From contig CM067322.1 of assembly GCA_034231615.1 (NCBI GenBank), positions 55,928,828 through 55,992,827 on the forward strand: DNA of 64,000 nucleotides. The letters run 5' to 3'. The notes below the pieces were generated by a model. It was not told where the DNA came from. It saw nothing but the letters and a program-made list of their open reading frames with translations, and made no database searches. Positions 44,406 through 55,262 of this stretch are shown one piece after another (position 1 is the stretch's first letter; every line of letters starts with the position of its first letter). Source of the DNA: Meghimatium bilineatum (taxonomy: Eukaryota; Mollusca; Gastropoda; Stylommatophora; Philomycidae). Made by a program: the position numbers and the translations under genes.

Positions 44406-44619
44406 TATGCACTTAAGTACAGGTATATTCACCCAATTGATACCATGTGGCATTTCTGTCTTAACATACAGCATTCCAACAAGTAAATATTATGTTGTGA
44501 AGTGTCAATTTTCTGTTATTTTGTTTCATCTCTATCCTTCTAATTTTCACATTTCCATTTATCATTTATACTCTTCCTGACTCCCAGCATGTGTTCCAAT
44601 TAGCTGTGCTATGTGAACA

Positions 44620-44945
44620 CCTTGACACATGGGTTTTATGGAAAATGAAAGAGCGGAGAGACTTACTAGAGTTGCCACAGTGACTATTGGTAGTTCATAG
44701 GACAATGCCAATATTTCAAATTCAGTTGAGGAGTTAGATCAATTGGAAGATATGGGAAATATATTTCTTCTTCTGTGTCTATGGCTAGAATACAGGACCT
44801 GGAAGTGAAGTATGGTATTGCAAGAAATGATAAATCATATAAGAATCAAAAGAAGAGCTATCAACCAACACAAAACCAGAAAATTAAGTTACAACATGCT
44901 GAAAGACATATACTGAATGTAAAAACATAGCACCTAGTGTGTAGA
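44620..44945 (+). pseudogene. LINE RNase H C-terminal fragment
   Basis: Plus frames contain EDMGNIFLLLCLWLEYRTW-type sequence and VKYGIARNDKSYKNQKKS, parallel to MARIKDQGLKCGVARSEHIG in the LINE at 49500. It aligns by eye with 62985-63330. A decayed relative of the CTAA-tailed LINE family. Confidence 0.55.
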
Positions 44946-45154
44946 CCACAGTGTCCCATGATAATGATTTGACAATTAACTAACCTGTCAGATTACAATT
45001 TTGCACTAGTCAACAAAAACCAACTTATTTTTGGGTAACCTGGTTTTTAAACCTTTTTCTGGGTATGTGACCTGCTGATTTATAAAATAACACATTTTTT
45101 TTCAAATCATGTAATGTTTTTCTACATGCAGTGAGCACATTGCACATACATGTA

Positions 45155-45745
45155 TATAATATATATATATATATATATGTCCTTCTAGACATGTTTAAGA
45201 TATCTGATACATTACTGCAGCATCGTTGTCTTGGGCGCCCTCTTCCCCTGTTGTCGCTAACTCTGTCTTCAGCTATTAATCTTTCCACGCTGTTATGTCT
45301 CTTTATATACCCAAGAAAACACAACTCTCTTGTTAGGATGTTGCTAAGGAACCAGACTTTTTCAACGTTTATTGATCTTAACACTTCTTGATTTGTTTTT
45401 TTCAACTGTCCATGGTATTACGTAAAATTCTTCTGTAGTATCTCATTTCAAAAAATGCTCATTTATATCCTCACAACCGTATATTGCTGCCACTGGAAAT
45501 ATGCATGTGCATGTTCTGATCATACATAGTTTGGCTTTGCTGCTGGTACCTTGACAAAGATTTTCATTTGCGCAAGTTTCAATGTCGCCATTGCAATTAT
45601 TCTCTTGATTTCAAAAGCACATTCTCCTGGGCTATTTATGTTTGTGCCCAAATACTGGAAATTTATTATATTCTCTAGTTTTAAATTGACAATTATTATC
45701 TTTGATTGTACTTTCACTTTATCTGGGTTTTTCTACAGCTGAAAA
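45155..45745 (-). pseudogene. LINE ORF2 C-terminal fragment
   Basis: The minus strand encodes INFQYLGTNINSPGECAFEI, a frame break, then VEKVWFLSNILTRELCFLGY, IKRHNSVERLIAEDRVSDN and RGRGRPRQR. This is the thumb and basic tail of an endonuclease/RT LINE. The 3' part is followed by (AT)n at 45159-45178. Confidence 0.8.
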
Positions 45746-45754
45746 ATGTTGACC

Positions 45755-46125
45755 AAACAACATTCATCAAAGAATGCAAGCAGTGTACGGTAAAAACAAT
45801 GTGTTTTGAAGACAACAGTCAAGGATTGAGCAAGAATGTTTAGGGGAGTACATCAAGTAACAAATGATCTTCCATAGATGGGTTAGTTCCATGTTGATGT
45901 GACAGAAGATCCAACTTTCGTGACAGTGGGTGAGCATTGTTGTGCAATAGAATGACGCCATGCAACAGCATAACTGGTCATTTATTCTTGATGGCTGTAT
46001 GCAGCTTATCTAGTGTATTCTTGTAACCAATAACAATAATATTCATAACTAGGGTCTTTAACCTTTACAAAGCTGTTAGCATGTATAAAAACCCACTTCC
46101 GACCGTACTCCACTGAACGCTATAA
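45755..46125 (-). pseudogene. mariner transposase fragment
   Basis: Minus frames contain HGVILLHNNAHPLSRKLDLL, a decayed form of the mariner block around the second catalytic Asp (HDNARPH type), then VWSTFF. Upstream frames resemble the region before it. No terminal repeats located. Confidence 0.6.
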
Positions 46126-46570
46126 AAACTCCACAATTTTTGTAATTCCAGTCTTTATTTTATCTGCTCTAACTTCTACAGGGTGTAGTAGCCAACCATG
46201 GACACATTTATATTTAGTTTCCTGTTACAACACTCATAGCAGTTCAGTGGTATTATTTTTTATCCCCTTTTGGGCCCTGTCAGCACACTGGTGGAAAAGG
46301 AACTTTATGCATACTTACTTCCTATATATTACTTAGGCCTGCCTATCCAATCCCCAGGGTTGTGAGCTTTCACTCTTTCTTCCCTGTGCCAGGTGGGGTT
46401 ACTTCCTATATAAAAAGTAACAATTTTTGTAACAAATAACTGACAAAACTGGGTTCCAGTTATCAAGCTTATGACTGGAACAATATAATTTGTACACATT
46501 ATATTTTAGAGGACAAACAATTAAATGTTGAAGATTAACTTTTAATTTACAGACAGAAGGTGTAGGCTAC
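46126..46570. other. intron 1 sequence with a SINE-A scrap
   Basis: 46255-46295 carries CCCCTTTTGGGCCCTGTCAG, the SINE-A head on minus. Otherwise unassigned up to the exon 1 donor. Confidence 0.45.
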
Positions 46571-46574
46571 TTAC

Positions 46575-47089
46575 CAAACATGTGCTGGAATTTCAATATT
46601 ATAGATCCGTGTTGCAAGAGAAAGCAGTGTAAGAACCAGCCAGCATATATAATATGCCTTAGACTCATACCAGATCTGTTGTTCATCAAATAGTATGTCA
46701 TTGGGGTCTTCTGAATTTTCTACTGAGTTATTTTCTGCATTACTGTGTGTCTCAAAGTCTTGATATTCTAACTTTGTTCCTGGATTTGCTGTGCCATGAA
46801 TACTCTTCTTTGATTTTCTATTTCTCAAACGTGCAGATACTTCTTGATCTGTACTTATCTCTCCTTCTATGCTTGTTCTTGAAAATGTTTCCTTAAATAT
46901 CTCACTTTTGTTAGTCGTTTCACTAAAGGAATCAAGAGATGTACCAGATGAAGATGGCATAATGGTCGTGGCGCCTTCAGACTCAGAGCGTTGATATTGA
47001 AAGCCCAGTCTATTTGTTGACATTGCTTTTGGATGTGTGGAACCCTTGGCTAAAACAGATGTATCTGATAATGATTTGTCAACTTTCAT
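46575..47089 (-). CDS. POMT2: POMT2 exon 1: N-terminal tail and first membrane segment
   Basis: 515 bp, residues 1-171 plus two bases of a Cys codon, ending at donor GTAAGTAG. The ATG at 47089 is the first in-frame Met after an in-frame stop about 19 codons upstream. Residues 1 to about 145 are polar, rich in Ser, Thr, Glu and Asn, and probably cytosolic; they have no counterpart in the shorter human N-terminus. Residues about 148-165 form a hydrophobic helix (CWLVLTLLSLATR) followed by IEIPAHVC, which runs into the PMT signature. A 5' non-coding exon upstream is possible, because an AG acceptor-like site precedes the ATG. Confidence 0.9.
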
Positions 47090-47450
47090 TGATTTCTCTG
47101 ATCCGGACGACGAATGATAAAGCAGCTTAAATGTTAATAAGTAAAGTTAGACCTAGGGCTACCACTTCTTTAAGTGCACTGACAACAATCATGAAAGCTT
47201 CAATGGCTCCATTGTCACTTACATTGATTTACATCACAACTGCTTCGTTGAACATTACCCCAGTTTTTATATAATTATATTATAATAAATAATATATTAC
47301 ATCTTCTCCTGCCTCGCCACTACCACAACTTTCATCTCACCCTTGTGCCTCTATAGGCCCTTAGTCTATACTCATCAATTCGTTAAACAAATTAATGTTT
47401 ACAATTACAAGTACTGTAATTGCTGACATTAACGTTAAAGTGGACCACAA
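47090..47450 (-). promoter_or_regulatory. likely POMT2 5' region
   Basis: Immediately upstream of the POMT2 start codon. No TATA box or CpG island stands out. An acceptor-like pyrimidine/AG (ending TTTAAG about 28 bp before the ATG) would suit a separate non-coding first exon. Function inferred from position only. Confidence 0.35.
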
Positions 47451-47544
47451 ATTGTGAATTTCAGGCTCAATGATCAACATCCGTTTCAATGGCTATTGCT
47501 TCAGAAGCCGTCGTTTGAAATTGTCTATTTTCTGTTTCAGGCAC

Positions 47545-47680
47545 CTGTTAATAGTCTATTGGTCAAGATTCCGGATACCACTGTCCTTGAGAGATCTGGT
47601 ATCCCCTGCATTGACACTATCCTGATGCAGAGATTCGTTGGGCAGATCATTTGGTACGTATGTCTGTGGCTTTGTTCCCT
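47545..47680 (+). pseudogene. LINE C-terminal fragment
   Basis: Plus frame TTVLERSGIPCIDTILMQR, then after a one-base shift IRWADHLVRM. This is the L-E-R-x-G-x-P-S-I-x-x-x-L-x-x-x-Q-L-R-W-x-GH-x-x-RM block of LINE ORF2 tails. Confidence 0.75.
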
Positions 47681-47801
47681 GCACTATCTATTGAGTGTAA
47701 TGACAGTCTTGAATGCTTCTCGAAAGACCGTAGGAATAGGTGTCAGGAGTTATGTCTTCTGGGGAACAGATAGGCCCCTATGTTTAACGGTATCCTCGGC
47801 A

Positions 47802-47978
47802 CAGTGGCATAGCGTGGGTCAACGGCGCCCGGGGCGAAATCATAATTTTCTGCCCCTGCGACATTAAAAAAATATGTCAGTGATTGTGAACGACTGAACG
47901 AAAATAAATTTGCCGCCCTTCCGATGATGCCGCCCGGAACGGTCCGCACCTCCGCCCCCCCCCCTCGCTACGCCACTG
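47802..47978. mobile_element. hAT-type MITE
   Basis: 177 bp with inverted ends CAGTGGCATAGCG (47802-47814) and, on minus, CAGTGGCGTAGCG (47966-47978). GC-rich inside, with GGCGCCCGGGGCGAAAT and a C10 run. CAGTGGCGTAGC ends are common in hAT-derived MITEs. No 8 bp target duplication: the right flank is directly a truncated LINE. Confidence 0.8.
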
Positions 47979-49710
47979 GTCGTGTGGTGGGTTGGTGCCG
48001 CCCTGATGCACAGGATATTAGTTCTTAAGTGTGGTAACTGGATATCAGCACCAACGATTATTAGCCCTGGTCTGCCACAGGGATCGCCTCTATCTCCTGT
48101 ACTTTCTATGTATAAACAGTACGTATCGCTGGCAATCAAATCACAGGTGCTGGTAGAACGATGTCATGCGCCGATGATATCCTGGTGTATAGTCAGGGCA
48201 GAAATCGAAAAGAGTGCGTCGTGTAACTACAGAAGGAGCTGGACAGACTGACAAATTGGTGTCGAGATACGGGAGCAGTGGTTAATCCTTCTAAGGCATT
48301 CGTGACGCGAATTTCCTTGAACAATCACATGGTAAAGACACCCATGCCACAAGTTTCGTTGTCCGGGAAAAGTCTAGAAATAACCAGCACAATGAGATAT
48401 ATGGGTGTATTTTTTGACAGAAGCATGAGTTTCAGGGAACATGTTGACCACGTTATCATAAGGGCAGGCAAAGGCTTAGCAGCAATGAAGGTTTTGGCTG
48501 CTGAGCAGTGTGAGCAGAGATTGTTATTTCTTTTGTACCAGGGTTTGGTTGTGGCTGTGGTGGAATATACACTGGCAATTCTGACTCTTAGCCAAACTCA
48601 GATCGAAAGACTGGATAGAATCCAGAATGCAGCAATGCGTATCATACTGGGATGCACACGAGACACATCAACAAGAGCTATGCGATACCTATTTGACTAT
48701 CCAACAGCTGAGCAATAGATTACAGTATTGCCGCGCACGGGCGTACCTTCAAATATATGCAGATAAGGAACACCCATTGCATTCCAAAATGCAGAAAGTT
48801 AAAGGCAGCAGACTCAAGAGAGGGAGGTCGTGGATGGGACGTGCTGAGGATGACATACAAAGCGTGTGCAGATTGCAGGAGGTGGCAGCAGGTGCGGAAT
48901 GGATAAATCTACCCACAGATTTCGAAATTTGTTTGAGAGTAGTAATATCACTTAGCAGAGAATGGTGTCCACAGCTGTGGAGAAAGAAGTTCAGGCTTTA
49001 ATCAGTGAGAATGCCAAAGAGGGGGATGTGATTATATACACTGATGGATCTGTGATTAGGCATTTTCGCAGTGCTTGAGCCTTTACAGCTCAGTGTGCAG
49101 GTAAAACGATCAAGGAGGAGAGTGGTGCCTTTGCGGTCACTATGAGTAGTATGACCATGGAGACTATGGCTGTGACCAAGGCATTTGAGTGGCTACGCAC
49201 ACAGAAGGTAACGCAGGTCTGCATTTTGAGTGACTCTATGAGTATGATTAAGAATGTACAAGTGGGTCTCGTTCGTGAACAGTGGATTGAGGCCTTGAGA
49301 AAGGCGAGGCTGAAAGTGGTTACATTTATTTTCTTGCCGGGACATGTGGGTGTTCGAGGCAATGAAAGAACGGATCAACTGGCATCATGCGCGATTGTGG
49401 CACAGGGCGATGGGGCAATGGATAGCGCTGACGTTTTGAACTCCTTAAGGGATATAGCATGCGAGAGTAAGAAATATGTGGATGATGATTCCTTTTCAAT
49501 GGCCAGGATTAAAGATCAGGGATTGAAATGCGGTGTTGCTAGAAGTGAACATATTGGAGGGCGCAGAAGAATGATGGTCAACCAGCATAGGACCTGTACT
49601 GTCAGCAGAAGTGTAATGGCGGATACACTCAATGAGAGATCGGGGTGACTATGGACGTTTCCAGTTTGCAGCGATGATGATCCGACGACTAACTAACTTA
49701 CTAACTATGA
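47979..49710 (+). mobile_element. RNase H LINE copy 2, 5'-truncated
   Basis: Closely matches 40718-42444 and starts at VVWWVGAALMHRILVLKCGN in the RT palm. It keeps SPGLPQGSPLSPVL, a frame-shifted YADD region, STMRYMGVFFDRSMSFREHV, RNase H (IIYTDGSVIRHF with a stop after, SSMTMETMAVTKAFEWL, CILSDSMSM) and the block LPGHVGVRGNERTDQLAS that is broken in copy 1. It ends in the CTAA-type tail. Lies 0.9 kb upstream of the POMT2 start. Confidence 0.92.
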
Positions 49711-49924
49711 GAGAACTGAATAATCTTCAAACGAAAACAATATTATACGAAATCATTGAAGATTTTTGCAATGTCCGCAAAACATTTAAAAGAATTTCAG
49801 AATAAAATAACCTATTTTTCAAACTAAACCAGTTATCACAAGCCAGTACGAAATCTTAACTTTAAAATTATTTTCTTTCACTGGTAAGATTTTCTAAAAG
49901 GAAAAAGACATATGGGGCCAACTC

Positions 49925-50430
49925 TGGAGAAAATGTTTGGTTTGGAATAATTTAAATTTTCAAATCGTTGGCTGTTTGCAACACAAGCCATGCTTTATGT
50001 GAAGGTGTATTGTCATGAAACAAGAGCATAATTTGAGTGCGTGCTATCCCTCGTTTTATGGTCAGTCTTTCTTAGTTCGGTATGGGGATCAACGTAGCAC
50101 TGGCCTCTTAGTTGTGTTGCAATGAGGCAGGTAATTTTTCAATATGACACATTTGACATCCCATATAACAATTGAAATCACTTTTCTTGATATACGTTGG
50201 TGATGATAATTCTAACAGACTCCCAGAGTATTTTGAAACATGAGCTCTGGTTTCTGCCCTTTGCACCGCATTCTGCGTTGAAGAAATTTAGATAGTACCG
50301 CTGGAATCACACAGGGTAAAATGGGGAGCATATTTATCCAGCGAACCACAGGAATAATTAGCATGCATATCTTCGACATTTGCTGGAGAGACTGAGCACC
50401 TATGTGTCTGTCAGTCATTGCTCATCATCA
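49925..50430 (-). pseudogene. mariner transposase C-terminal fragment
   Basis: On minus: LLFHDNTPSHKAWLVLQTAN, then ELAPYVFFLLENL. These match the mariner HDNAPSH (second catalytic Asp) and LAPCDFWLFP blocks. Upstream frames from 50400 also fit the middle of the protein. Several stops. Confidence 0.82.
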
Positions 50431-50689
50431 TTACGCCATCTTCGCAACGAAGGTTGGCTGTAGCGGACCTTCAACATCCCCTGTCTCTTGCCTTGGTTAT
50501 GCACTCTGACATACTGTAACCTGTCAATCTCGTGATATTTCTCTCCCACGTGTATCTCTACCTACCATTTCTCGCCTCCCCCCAACACTACACTCAATCA
50601 AGTAAGGTCTGCAATAAGGTGTCGTGTATTTTAATATGTTCCAAATACATTATTAGTTTTATCTTTATTTCTTTTAATAGTTCGTTATT

Positions 50690-51690
50690 CATCATCATCA
50701 GGTGCCATGCCGGCTGGTGTAGTCGATCATGGCTCTCCACAGCTCTCTGTCCACAGTATTATGTATCAAGGTCGTTGTTGTTTCCTTGCCGTTCCAGGTT
50801 GTCAAACTGTCTAATATTTTCTCACGTTGTCGCCCTCTGTCTCTGTTGCCTTCAATTTTGCCTATTGTGACTAAGTTCTCCACACCTGCCTGTCTCATGA
50901 AGTGGACGGAAAAAAAAAGAAGATTGCCTTTTTCTTATACTGTTGATTAAGATCCGTTTCGCATTTGACTCATTCAACACCTCTACATTAGTTTTTCTGG
51001 CAGTCCATGGTATTCTCAGCATTCTTTTTTAGAACCACATCTCAGCTGCCTCTAATTTCTCACTTTCCAGTTTGTTTATTGTCCAAGACTCGCACCCATA
51101 TGTTAGTATATGGGTTATATAGCACTGCAGAACTCTCTTTCTCACCTCTAATGGCAAGCTCATATTACACAATATATTTTCCATATTCCTGAATGTTGTT
51201 TTTCCTGTCCTATTCTGCTTCTTATTTCTGTTGAACTTCTTCCATCTGCTGTAATCATTGTACCTAAATATTTGAATTGGTGGGCCTGTTTTATTACTAT
51301 ATCATTCACTTTGATCTTGCAAGGTGTGTTATTTTGTTTATTTGAAATAACCACTACTTCTGTTTTCTTGATATTTAGGAAGAGGCCTTTCTCTTTACTT
51401 TCTGTGACTACAACATTAATTAAATCTTGAAGGTCTTCCTCACTTTTTTGCAATCAGAACGGTGTCGTCTGCATATCTCGATTTCCTACTCTTATTGCTG
51501 CTGTTTGTTGCCAGTACATGTTCTTGATTAATCTTAAATCCTCACTGTCAATGTTCAAATTCTCTAGCATGTGTATATCTTCGCTATGTTTAACTTTATC
51601 AAATGCTTTCGTGTAGTCTATAAAACAGAGGTACAGATCTGTTAGACCTCTCTATTAGTGTTCTTAATATATATACATCATTGTTGGTAC
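50690..51690 (-). pseudogene. endonuclease/RT LINE, RT and C-terminus
   Basis: Minus frames in order: CFIDYTKAFDKVKH with the first catalytic Asp; NIDSEDLRLIKNMYWQQTAA; YADDTVLIA; SEEDLQDLINVVVTESKEKG; HQFKYLGTMITADGRSSTEI; ILTYGCESWTINKLESEKLE; a 3' end with repeated GAT. The part between QQTAAIRVGNR and YADD is deleted, which removes the LSPxLF block. Shares its 3' end with 15440 and 37375. Confidence 0.88.
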
Positions 51691-51796
51691 CTTTGCCTTA
51701 TACAAAGCCACATTGTTCTGGACTTCTTTTTTTCATAACAAAGTATTAAATGTTTTGTGTTCGTTTTCTTGTCTTTCCACAAAGTTCCCCCTATTC

Positions 51797-51800
51797 TTAT

Positions 51801-51833
<33 letters not shown>

Positions 51834-51912
51834 TACATACATACACACACGCATACATTCATATATACATACACACACACGCACGCACACACACACACAC
51901 ACATACATGCGT
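51797..51912. repeat. (AC)n/(ATAC)n microsatellite
   Basis: CA repeats with CATA and CGCA variants. Open frames rich in His/Thr or Val/Cys across it are artefacts. Confidence 0.97.
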
Positions 51913-52069
51913 GCGCATGTTCATTATTACATGATGGTCTAACAGTCCCTTATGTAAGCTTAAATATATGTATGGGTCATCAAGGAATAATTTTCATCAA
52001 AACATATTTATGTAATAAATCTATGTTTTGTGATCCTTATGTTTCATTATTACATTATTTGTACCTCGC

Positions 52070-52215
52070 GCATGCGGTTGCGTCTGTGGGTCCCACCAAT
52101 GGCTCACTAGACAAACCAATCATGCAACAGAAAACCTTAGTAGATGACATGTTCTTATATTGAGATTATCTTCTTATAGAAGCTTCATGGCACGTCATCT
52201 ATACAATTCCGTAGT
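52070..52215 (+). mobile_element. element D 5' module, left arm of an inverted pair
   Basis: Matches the first 130 bp of element D (GCATGCGGTTGCGTCTGTGG; ATGCAACAGAAAACCTTAGT; GAAGCTTCATGGCACGTCAT). The rest of D is missing; an inverted partner lies at 52683-52790. Confidence 0.82.
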
Positions 52216-52224
52216 CGTAACCTT

Positions 52225-52500
52225 CGATAACAGTTACCTTGTTGTTCCGACTGGTCGATGTTGTGCTTGAACTAGTTACGGGAACGGCGTGGGTGGGCGA
52301 AACAACAAAAGAAACCTGTCGCAAGGGCTAGGTTGTGCCCTGATATCGACGTCTGTTTCGGCGACATTGGACTCGAAACACCATCGAGTCGAAGGGCTGC
52401 TGGAACAGAGGGCGGAGCACTTATGGGAATGCCCCACGTGTTGTGAGGCAGTTTCTAATTAAGAATTTTTTGTACCTCACATTTGTATTATTATTATTAT
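52225..52500 (+). pseudogene. LINE C-terminal fragment between inverted arms
   Basis: The plus frame ends LLEQRAEHLWECPTCCEAVSN and a stop, followed by (ATT)n at 52485-52503. It is related to REAEHIWECPQCCNACS at 53240. The RNase H part is lost. Confidence 0.7.
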
Positions 52501-52682
52501 TTTAACGTACTCTTATGTTTAGTGTGTTTGTTTGTTTTTGAGCCCCAGGAATTGCCAGCGTAACTCTTACTTTCTTTGTGCAGTGGGTGGTTTTTCTGAG
52601 CTTTCTTTCATACCCAGGAGACTTCAGCTTTCGGCTTAGTACAATGCCTATTTAAAGAGACTTCTACTCAGAGAGGGTCTAT

Positions 52683-52790
52683 AATTGTATAGGTGACATG
52701 CTACAAAGCTTCCATAAGAGAGTCTTAATATAGCGGTGTGTCATTTACTACGGTTTTCTGTTGCATTGGTGGTACCCTTATGGAAAAGTG
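52683..52790 (-). mobile_element. element D 5' module, inverted arm
   Basis: On minus reads ATGCAACAGAAAACCGTAGT through GAAGCTTTGTAGCATGTCAC to CTATACAAT, the same order as 52110-52210. The two arms flank about 470 bp. Confidence 0.8.
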
Positions 52791-52854
52791 CTCGTTTTTC
52801 AACCGCGAGCATGATCCAATTTTGCTCTTGTTCTTCTGCGTTCGTTCTCAGTCT

Positions 52855-53310
52855 CCAGATGATAGATCTGTATGATCAGAACTGAATGGGTCAATCTTCT
52901 CGACAATGCGCAGAGCATTACATGGATTTACTGTCCTGGTCATGCTGGGGTCAGGGGAAACGAAAAAGCCGATGTGTTGGCTGGTAAAGTCTTGGTAAAC
53001 TGCACCAAGATAAGAAGAGACAGGAATGAATTGATTAGAGAAGTCATGGATAACCTACGAGAAGACGAGGAGGAAGTCGAACGTGACAATGTACATATTC
53101 AGAGAATGGTAGAAATGGGAGTGACTAGAGGTGATGAGAGAAAGTGCTCCCTCTCTGGAAAGATCAGAAGAACGCGTAATAAGCAACTGACTGGGACACT
53201 GAGCTTATACACTTTTAGATGGCTGGCGGAACGGGAAGCAGAGCATATATGGGAATGCCCCCAGTGCTGTAACGCTTGTTCCTAATCAAGAATCAAAAAT
53301 TATCAGAATT
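52855..53310 (+). pseudogene. RNase H LINE C-terminal fragment
   Basis: Open frame MIRTEWVNLLDNAQSITWIY, then CPGHAGVRGNEKADVLAGK (RNase H end) and WLAEREAEHIWECPQCCNAC, and a stop. Same family as 57430-58749 on the other strand, where WVTLLNNAQSITWIYCPGH-like sequence recurs. 5'-truncated. Confidence 0.85.
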
Positions 53311-53560
53311 ATGTAGTTCGGAGAACGAAGTGCATTGTGTTATAGCTTACATCTTAGATGCGATATCTGCGCTTTCCGGCCTGCCAGATTCTACTTCAGC
53401 ATAGCTTCTGCGTCACTTTGACTCTTTTTGGGATGAAACAACCAACGTGAGCCCAAGACCTGCGTAGAAGCCTCGTACAATATGATTGGCAGGTAGAAAT
53501 TTCGACTTTCTTTACTCCAATTTATGACTCCGGAAACACTCGGGCGACAATGTGGTTATA
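53311..53560 (-). mobile_element. SINE-A copy, degenerate
   Basis: GGAGAACGAAGTGCATTGTG, GATGCGATATCTGCGCTTTC, TTGACTCTTTTTGGGATGAA and AAACACTCGGGCGAC follow SINE-A order on minus. It abuts the LINE 3' end at 53300. Confidence 0.8.
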
Positions 53561-53774
53561 TTATCAAAGTTTTTAACCATCAAATGATAATAATAGAGAT
53601 CGTGTTCTGGTAATCCAGACCCCAGGAATTCAAGAGTATGTATTTAAAAGTGTTACTGAACCAAAACTGCCGGGGTATATAATACATCACGTTTTTATCA
53701 TCCCAGTTTTATTGTTTGAGTCATGGTGACAGGATTATCTGAACCAGTGCCCCCATGATTTTGTATGTTCAAAA

Positions 53775-53845
53775 ACCTCTGATATAACTAAATTGAGCTC
53801 ACCCCCGTAGTTTAAAGAGGCGTACCTCACCACAAGGGGATCAAC
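53775..53845 (+). repeat. unnamed motif-hairpin repeat, copy 1
   Basis: CTCTGATATAACTAAATTGA is followed about 33 bp later by GAGGCGTACCTC, which can form a short hairpin. Two other copies: 59592 and 60905. Confidence 0.6.
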
Positions 53846-53849
53846 ACGC

Positions 53850-54310
53850 GACATATTCTTTCCAGAACGTGATCTTCCTTATGGCTCTATTGAATTCTCC
53901 TCGGTCTTGAGCAAGATGTACCGCCTCCTTTAGGGACATGTGCAGACATTCATGTGCGTCTTCTGTCCAACGGCATCTTGGTCGGCCTTTACCTCTGTTG
54001 CCTTCTATTATTCCTCAAATATCACTATCTCCATACCGTTATGTCTCTCGAAAAAAAAAAGTTTTTCAATTTAATATGGTTTTCAGAAGCCAGCCCTCTT
54101 GGGCGATGATTGTGCTTTGCGCCTCCTAGTTTGTTTTCCTTGCTGTCCATGGTTCTCTCAGAACTCTTCTGTAGTACTTTAATATAAATGATGTTATTCT
54201 CTTGGACAATGTTTTATTTAGTGCCCATGCTTCGTAAAACATTCGTCGTTACTGGAAACACACATGTTTGTAATAAGCACAATTTGGTTCACATGGGGAT
54301 GTCATCCTAA
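53850..54310 (-). mobile_element. LINE ORF2 C-terminal fragment
   Basis: GACATATTCTTTCCAGAACG, TGTCCAACGGCATCTTGGTC and CCATACCGTTATGTCTCTCG align with 2660-2880 and 45220-45310. On minus this is a RGRPR-type basic tail. Decayed. Confidence 0.65.
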
Positions 54311-54490
54311 TTTCCAGTTTTTGTATACAGGAACCATTGTCAACCTACGTATGAGCTTTTCATAATAATATTTTTAACATTTTAGACAGATGTATACAAC
54401 AGAAAATGCACAAACTATTTGTTTAATTCGTGTTTAAATTGAACATGTAGCAGGAGTAGATTTCTTCACTTTATTTTGACACAATAATTA

Positions 54491-54828
54491 GTCTTCTTCT
54501 TCATCTTCTTCTTCTCGTTCGCAGTTTGACATGTCTACACAGAAAGTCCTGTTTTCTTAATAAATGCTGCTGTATTTGAAAGCTCCTCAGTGCTCCCTTA
54601 CATCTTTCTGTGGATATCCATCTATGTGGGCCAGTTTTCTTCCATGAACTGGTTTAGTGTATTACAGTCTTGCAGGATATGTTCAGCTGTCTGTGTTGCC
54701 AGTCCACAAGGGCACAGAGGTGATGGAACCAGTCTTAGTCTATTTAAGTGGCTGTTTAATCTGTTATGTCCAGTTCTGAGCCGGAAGATAATAACCTGCT
54801 TTTCTCTGTCGAGATAGTGGTAATTGTC
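54491..54828 (-). pseudogene. (GAA)n-tailed LINE 3' end, first part
   Basis: The minus strand encodes REKQVIIFRLRTGHNRLNSH, then CPCGLATQTAEHILQDCN and MEENWPT. Homologous to 20400-20700. The tail is GAAGAAGAAGATGAAGAAG. Interrupted by SINE-A at 54829; upstream coding resumes at 55110. Confidence 0.9.
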
Positions 54829-55096
54829 GCCCGTGTGTTGCGGGGCCCGAAAGGTATAGCAACACGGTCTACCCTCCACGCATGTCGTAAAAGGTGACTA
54901 AGGAGGTTATGGGATGGAGTTGGCTGTCCCATCCTATATAGGGTCAGTGACCCAAAGCCATGATGAAGTCGGATGTGTCAGGTCGAAAGGCGCAGATATC
55001 GCAGCAATGCTGCAAACCATGACACAACGCATTCCGTTTTCCGGACTACATCCTGCTAATCTGCAGGAGTTTGAGAACGAATGCAGAAGAAGAAGA
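54829..55096 (+). mobile_element. SINE-A copy, reference copy, inserted in LINE RNase H region
   Basis: 268 bp from GCCCGTGTGTTGCGGGGCCC to a GCAGAAGAAGAAG tail, between exact 13 bp repeats AGTGGTAATTGTC (54816-54828 and 55097-55109). When skipped, the LINE reading frame is restored (...HPKDNYHYLDREK...), which proves the boundaries. No clear tRNA A/B boxes. Confidence 0.96.
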
Positions 55097-55109
55097 AGTG
55101 GTAATTGTC

Positions 55110-55262
55110 TTTTGGGTGGTCAACTTTCCTGATGGTTTTGACGAGTGTCCTCTTTTCTTGGTAGGTGATTTCTTGGTCTTTTTGTTCATGTATTGCTCCA
55201 TCCTTTGCCAGTCTATCTGCCTCTTCATTTCCCGGTATGCCATAGTGGGATGATAACTAAGA
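55110..55262 (-). pseudogene. (GAA)n-tailed LINE, end of RNase H
   Basis: On minus: HYGIPGNEEADRLAKDGAIH, then EQKDQEITYQEKRTL and KTIRKVDHPKDNYH, continuous with 54828 once the SINE is removed. GIPGNEEADRLAK is the last RNase H motif. 5'-truncated at about 55262. Confidence 0.9.

Noticed and set aside
47454..47867. A 137-codon open frame as a host gene
   Set aside because: It is a chimera of a LINE tail fragment, unassigned sequence and the start of a MITE.
51678..52163. His/Thr- and Val/Cys-rich open frames
   Set aside because: (AC)n microsatellite.
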